DNA of 10,202 nucleotides from contig JAFNVE010000113.1 in assembly GCA_017379955.1 (NCBI GenBank), positions 1-10,202 of the forward strand, given 5' to 3'. Below the pieces are notes generated by a model. It was not told the origin of the DNA, did not search any database, and saw nothing but the letters and a program-made list of their open reading frames with translations. This document shows positions 7,120-10,202 of the stretch, in pieces (the stretch's first letter is position 1; each line of letters begins with the position of its first letter). This stretch comes from Tidjanibacter sp. (GTDB lineage: Bacteria; Bacteroidota; Bacteroidia; Bacteroidales; Rikenellaceae). The translations under genes and the position numbers were made by a program.

Positions 7120-8058
7120 ATGAACAAACCTATTACCATATCGCTTATCGCGCCAATCTACGGAGTGGAACGCTACATTGCCGAGTTTGCGGAGTCGGTA
7201 CTGAGCCAATCCTATCCTCATATTGAGTTTATCTTTGTAAATGACGGCACTAAAGACCGCTCGATGGAGATTCTACAAGAGATTATCGACACCAAATACG
7301 CTCACCGCAAGCCACAGATAAAGATTATCAACAAGGAGAACGGTGGTCTGCCTGCGGCTCGTCGTACGGGATTGGAGCACGTCAGCGGTGACTATGTATG
7401 GCACGTCGATTCGGACGACTGGATTTCGGCCGGCTCGGCAGAGAAGATTGCTACCAAGATTGAGCAGACAGGAGCCGAGGTGGTCTACTTCAACTATGTC
7501 AAGGAGTACGAAAACCGCCAGAGCATCAAGCGCGAGAGAGAGTACACCGCCGCCACCAAAGAGCAGTATGTGCGTAACATCTACAACCACAACGCTTTCG
7601 GCACTCTCTGCAACAAGTGCATCAAGCACTCGGTCTACACCTCCCACGACTACCACACCCCGAAGTATGGCTATGCGGAGGATGCTTGTATGAGTGTTCA
7701 GCTTATCGGCTATGCCAACTCGGTGGCTTTCCTCAACGAGGATATCTACCACTACCGCAAGGATATCCCTACGGCAATGACTTCGCAGAAGCGTCGCAAA
7801 CGCAAACGTGAGTATGCACTCAACTTCCTCGGGTTGTATGAGAAGTTCCGCGATGTAGCACCCGAGAAAAACCCCGTGGCAGTTATCTTTGACGACCTGC
7901 TGATTCAGGCGGGGTGGTACTCCCACTTCTACCGCCTCGGATTGTTCAAAGAGTACCCCTACCTGGCAAAGGGTGTGCGCCGCTCGAAGATGCACCTCGG
8001 CACAGATGTCCCCCTGCCCGCACAGCTCTATATCAAACTGATTGCACTGTTTAAATAA
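7120..8058 (+). CDS. Family 2 glycosyltransferase
   Basis: Predicted inverting GT-A glycosyltransferase that adds a sugar from a nucleotide-sugar donor during capsule, O-antigen or exopolysaccharide synthesis; cytoplasmic or membrane-associated. The protein has 312 residues. Seen: the GT2 opening ISLIAPIYGVERYI at 7-20; nucleotide-binding VNDGTKD at 40-46; ENGGLPAAR at 73-81; DSDD at 97-100, the metal- and donor-binding DXD-type motif; YAEDA at 185-189, where the ED pair fits the usual catalytic base region. The C-terminal part is basic (QKRRKRKRE around 223-231) with no clear transmembrane helix. It is the only plus-strand gene in the polysaccharide block, divergent from the TagF-like gene and ending in a strong terminator. 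Donor sugar and acceptor cannot be assigned. Confidence 0.9.
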   Translation: MNKPITISLIAPIYGVERYIAEFAESVLSQSYPHIEFIFVNDGTKDRSMEILQEIIDTKYAHRKPQIKIINKENGGLPAARRTGLEHVSGDYVWHVDSDDWISAGSAEKIATKIEQTGAEVVYFNYVKEYENRQSIKREREYTAATKEQYVRNIYNHNAFGTLCNKCIKHSVYTSHDYHTPKYGYAEDACMSVQLIGYANSVAFLNEDIYHYRKDIPTAMTSQKRRKRKREYALNFLGLYEKFRDVAPEKNPVAVIFDDLLIQAGWYSHFYRLGLFKEYPYLAKGVRRSKMHLGTDVPLPAQLYIKLIALFK

Positions 8059-8060
8059 AT

Positions 8061-8093
8061 AAAAAAATGGTCCTCTGCGAGGGCCATTTTTTT
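8061..8093. terminator. Strong bidirectional intrinsic terminator
   Basis: A 15-bp stem with one T-G pair: A7 then TGGTCCTC, loop TGC, then GAGGGCCA and T7. The A-run and T-run on opposite sides let it work in both directions, ending the glycosyltransferase (+) and the Stealth operon (-). It begins 2 bases after the glycosyltransferase stop and overlaps the Stealth stop codon by two bases. Confidence 0.92.
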
Positions 8094-8973
8094 ATTTCTC
8101 AAATCTTGATTTGTCGGGTAGGGAGGTTTCAAATGCCTTATGTATCACCTCTCGCATCTCCTGATAGCGGCCGTCGGGGAGTTTCACATCGTTGATGCAG
8201 ACCATACTCTTGGTGGGGTTCAGCAAGAAGTCGCGCAACTTATCGACCGAGGCCACCGACACCGAAAAGTGGCGTTTAGAGATACGGTGCGGAATAACGC
8301 GACCCTTGAAATACAAGTAGTTAAGGAAGATATACTGCGTCACATTATTCTCATTACGCACCCTGCAAGCCGATGTACGGCGAATCTCCTCCTGCTCTTT
8401 GCCGTAGAGTTCGGCACTCTCCGAGCGTAACATCGGAGTACAGATATGTTGCGGGCGGACGAAGAGGCACGAGCCACGCTTACCCGCTGCCCTGCGAGCC
8501 AGGCGGTCGGAGTTGCGGCAAATCTTCTTATACATATTCGGAGCCAGCAGGTGGTGGTTGAAGCCAATCACAATCTTCCCATTGCGGAAAAAGTCGGTCG
8601 GCTCGGAGTGACCAATCGGGAAGCAGTCGTCGTTGAAATACAAAAATTCCTCATCGAGTCCCTCAATTCTGTGGAGGTGCATCTCGATAGTGTTGCTATT
8701 GAAGGTCGGCAGAAACTCTTCGGGGATAATATCCTTGTGCAGAACGATTTTCAGATTCTCGGTATCTGCCCACTCAGGCACCTGCGAGGGGTGCGACACC
8801 ACCAAATAGACATTGCGGATATAGGGCATATTCTTCTCCACACCCCTCAACAGATAGCGCAGAGTACCCCAATCGCGAAACCTCTTCTGCATAGCGGGCA
8901 CGGAGGTATATTTCTCATAGTCGCTCTGCCAAACGGGGTCGTTGCCGTTGACGTATGTAATAACAATATCCAT
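8092..8973 (-). CDS. Stealth-family sugar-phosphate transferase (capsular polysaccharide phosphotransferase)
   Basis: Stealth proteins transfer a hexose-1-phosphate from a nucleotide sugar to make phosphodiester-linked polymers, as in bacterial capsules and the eukaryotic GlcNAc-1-phosphotransferase. The 293-residue product shows the conserved regions in order. CR1 is at 1-15 (MDIVITYVNGNDPVW). CR2 is at about 31-118, with RFRDWGTLRYLLR, EKNMPYIRN, FLPTFNSNTIEMHLHRI and FLYFNDD. A CR3-like region is at about 174-223, with PQHICTPML and NVTQYIFLNYLYF. CR4 is at 256-262 (SMVCIND). The ATG at 8973 is supported because CR1 begins at residue 1. It starts 4 bp after the SDR stop, so the two are very likely co-transcribed and perhaps translationally coupled. 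The stop lies inside the terminator hairpin. The transferred sugar phosphate is unknown. Confidence 0.92.
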   Translation of the reverse strand: MDIVITYVNGNDPVWQSDYEKYTSVPAMQKRFRDWGTLRYLLRGVEKNMPYIRNVYLVVSHPSQVPEWADTENLKIVLHKDIIPEEFLPTFNSNTIEMHLHRIEGLDEEFLYFNDDCFPIGHSEPTDFFRNGKIVIGFNHHLLAPNMYKKICRNSDRLARRAAGKRGSCLFVRPQHICTPMLRSESAELYGKEQEEIRRTSACRVRNENNVTQYIFLNYLYFKGRVIPHRISKRHFSVSVASVDKLRDFLLNPTKSMVCINDVKLPDGRYQEMREVIHKAFETSLPDKSRFEK

Positions 8974-8977
8974 CTCT

Positions 8978-9715
8978 CTACTTTACTCTCCCACTCTTTA
9001 ATTTATACTCATACGAACGCCTACCCTCCTCGCGGAAATCCTCGTGGTAACGCTCCAAAACATTTTTATACACCTCATCGTATTGGGGGATAAAAAGGTC
9101 GTCGCCAGCCTCCAAATGGGCGATAATCTCCTCTGCAAGCACCTCAGTCTGAGCCAAGTCGGTTGCACCGCCACCAAACGAAGTACCCTTAATAGACCCG
9201 GGCGACACATTGAGAATCCTGTTCACCGCCCCACCCTTTTCGAGTTCCACATTGAGGCTCTCGATAAAGTAGCGCAGTGCCGCCTTGCTCGCACCATAGA
9301 CAGCGAAGAAAGGTGACGAGAGGTAGCCCGCAATGCTCACCATAACACCCAAGCGGAAGGGATTGGTGGAGTTCAGTCTATGGTAGAAGTGGTGGATTAT
9401 ACGCATCGCAGCCGTGGCATTTACCGTCATCGAGGAGGTGATATGCTCCTCACTAACACTCTCGAAGAGTGCCAATCTGCCAAAGCCCGCAGTAATCATC
9501 ACCGTATCGACATCCTCAAAGCCATCAAACAGCGAAAAATCCTCCGACATAAGGTCGAACTTGTGGTACTCAAACTTTGGATTCTCAGCACCCTCGGGTA
9601 CCTCAGCCCTGTCGACAATATAGACCTTCTGACACTCCTCGCGGTTTGCCAGACGGGTGGCAATCGAGAGTCCGATACCACTTGCACCACCAACAACCAA
9701 TGCCCTTGTTATCAT
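8978..9715 (-). CDS. Short-chain dehydrogenase/reductase (SDR)
   Basis: Classical SDR of 245 residues with a Rossmann fold. Seen: cofactor loop GGASGIG at 9-15 (Gly replaces the usual Thr of TGxxxGxG); acidic D35 after the second strand (VYIVDR), suggesting NAD(H) rather than NADP(H); TAGFG at 75-79 in place of NNAG; N99; catalytic S127, Y140 and K144 (YGASK); SPGSIKGTSF at 171-180. The C-terminal tail from about 210 is charged and resembles no domain I recognise. Its ATG overlaps the TGA of the upstream Gfo/Idh/MocA gene (ATGA), and Stealth follows after 4 bp, so it is an integral operon member. In this setting it probably reduces or oxidises a sugar or polyol precursor; the substrate is inference only. 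Stop codon TAG. Confidence 0.9.
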   Translation of the reverse strand: MITRALVVGGASGIGLSIATRLANREECQKVYIVDRAEVPEGAENPKFEYHKFDLMSEDFSLFDGFEDVDTVMITAGFGRLALFESVSEEHITSSMTVNATAAMRIIHHFYHRLNSTNPFRLGVMVSIAGYLSSPFFAVYGASKAALRYFIESLNVELEKGGAVNRILNVSPGSIKGTSFGGGATDLAQTEVLAEEIIAHLEAGDDLFIPQYDEVYKNVLERYHEDFREEGRRSYEYKLKSGRVK

Positions 9716-10202
9716 ATCTCAAAGAGGTTTTTACGTTCCGCAAATTGGCTCATCACACCCGCCATAGCGATACTCTCCTCGGGTGTCAGACGCGAAGAGC
9801 GCAGGCGACCATTAACGATGCAGGAGAGGAACTCCCTAATCTCGTAGCGCAACCCCGGCTCATCCCACGAATAGAAATACTTCTTATTTCTGTTCTGGTC
9901 CTCGTATCGCAACTCAAAATAGTCGGTCTTCCACCACGGCGAGGGAACGTATGCGTAGCCCTGAGTACCCGAAATCACAAGGTTACCCTCGGTCTTTACA
10001 CCCAAGCCCAGCTGGAACGACGCGACAGCACCCGAATAGAGCATAATGCCTCGGGTATAGACATCGACACCGCTATCGTTCAGTCGGCTGTAAATATTGA
10101 TATTCTCGTAGCCCGTGCCGAGCAGTTTCATAATCGGCAACAGAGGATAGGAGCCCATCTAATAGAGTGAGCCACCCGCCTTGTCGGGATCGAGTTCTCG
10201 GC
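9712..10202 (-). pseudogene. Gfo/Idh/MocA-family oxidoreductase, C-terminal part with an in-frame TAG; 5' end outside window
   Basis: The visible frame is the C-terminal domain of a Gfo/Idh/MocA NAD(P)-dependent sugar or polyol dehydrogenase; the Rossmann domain would lie beyond the right edge. From 10200 down to 10162 the frame reads RELDPDKAGGSLY, then TAG at 10159-10161, then MGSYPLLPIMKLLG and on to a TGA at 9712-9714. In this family the GG-x-L-x-D-x-G-x-Y segment has Asp just where the TAG stands. The rest looks intact, with GTQGYAYVP, PWWKTDYFELRYED and a C-terminal helix (TPEESIAMAGVMSQFAE). An ATG directly after the TAG opens a 148-codon frame (9712-10158), but this would lack the cofactor domain. 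The TGA overlaps the SDR start, so they are coupled. It is either a nonsense-mutated gene or a sequence error. Family call is strong; pseudogene status is less certain. Confidence 0.75.

Noticed and set aside
7045..7221. Longer start for the TagF-like gene at 7221
   Set aside because: The extra 59 codons would lie antisense to the start of the glycosyltransferase and upstream of a full -7 box; the ATG at 7044 gives a normal family N-terminus.
8092..8973. Stealth gene as a truncated remnant because it is shorter than many family members
   Set aside because: CR1, CR2, a CR3-like region and CR4 are all present in order, and the frame ends exactly at a terminator.
10159..10161. TAG recoded as an amino acid (pyrrolysine-like or alternative code)
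   Set aside because: TAG ends five other genes here at the expected family lengths, so general recoding does not fit; local read-through is not supported by any visible element.

Overview
The window looks like chromosomal DNA of a Bacteroidota bacterium, probably a Bacteroidales member of moderate GC; I cannot fix the genus. The reasons are the gene families and the promoters. Four upstream regions carry the Bacteroidota -7 motif TAnnTTTG or a close variant, and strong Shine-Dalgarno sequences are largely missing. Nine genes and one broken gene fill almost the whole window, and no gap exceeds about 100 bases.

Left block (1-5817), housekeeping. On the minus strand, reading right to left, lie prmA (ribosomal protein L11 methyltransferase), nadB (L-aspartate oxidase, NAD synthesis) and prfC (release factor 3, cut by the left edge). 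prmA is separated from nadB by a perfect hairpin and a nadB promoter; nadB and prfC look like one transcript. xerD (tyrosine recombinase for chromosome dimer resolution) diverges from prmA, and its -7 box sits so close to the ATG that the mRNA may be nearly leaderless. xerD converges on nhaC (Na+/H+ antiporter) with 2 bp between the stop codons.

Right block (5848-10202), surface polysaccharide. A TagF/TagB-like CDP-glycerol glycerophosphotransferase-family gene lies 30 bp upstream of nhaC on the same strand. It is divergent from a family 2 glycosyltransferase. That gene converges, over a strong bidirectional terminator, on a minus-strand operon running Gfo/Idh/MocA oxidoreductase -> SDR oxidoreductase -> Stealth-family sugar-phosphate transferase. 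Two distinct enzyme families that make phosphodiester links (TagF-like and Stealth), with two oxidoreductases that could make an unusual sugar or polyol precursor, suggest a phosphate-linked, teichoic-acid- or capsule-like surface polymer. This is inference.

The most notable anomaly is an in-frame TAG in the Gfo/Idh/MocA gene (10159-10161). It falls exactly at the position of the family's conserved Asp and is followed at once by an ATG. The reading frame and family similarity continue on both sides. TAG is the normal stop for five other genes here, so this is most simply a nonsense mutation or a sequence error. I found no mobile element, CRISPR array, tRNA or rRNA, and no clear new defence or regulatory system.
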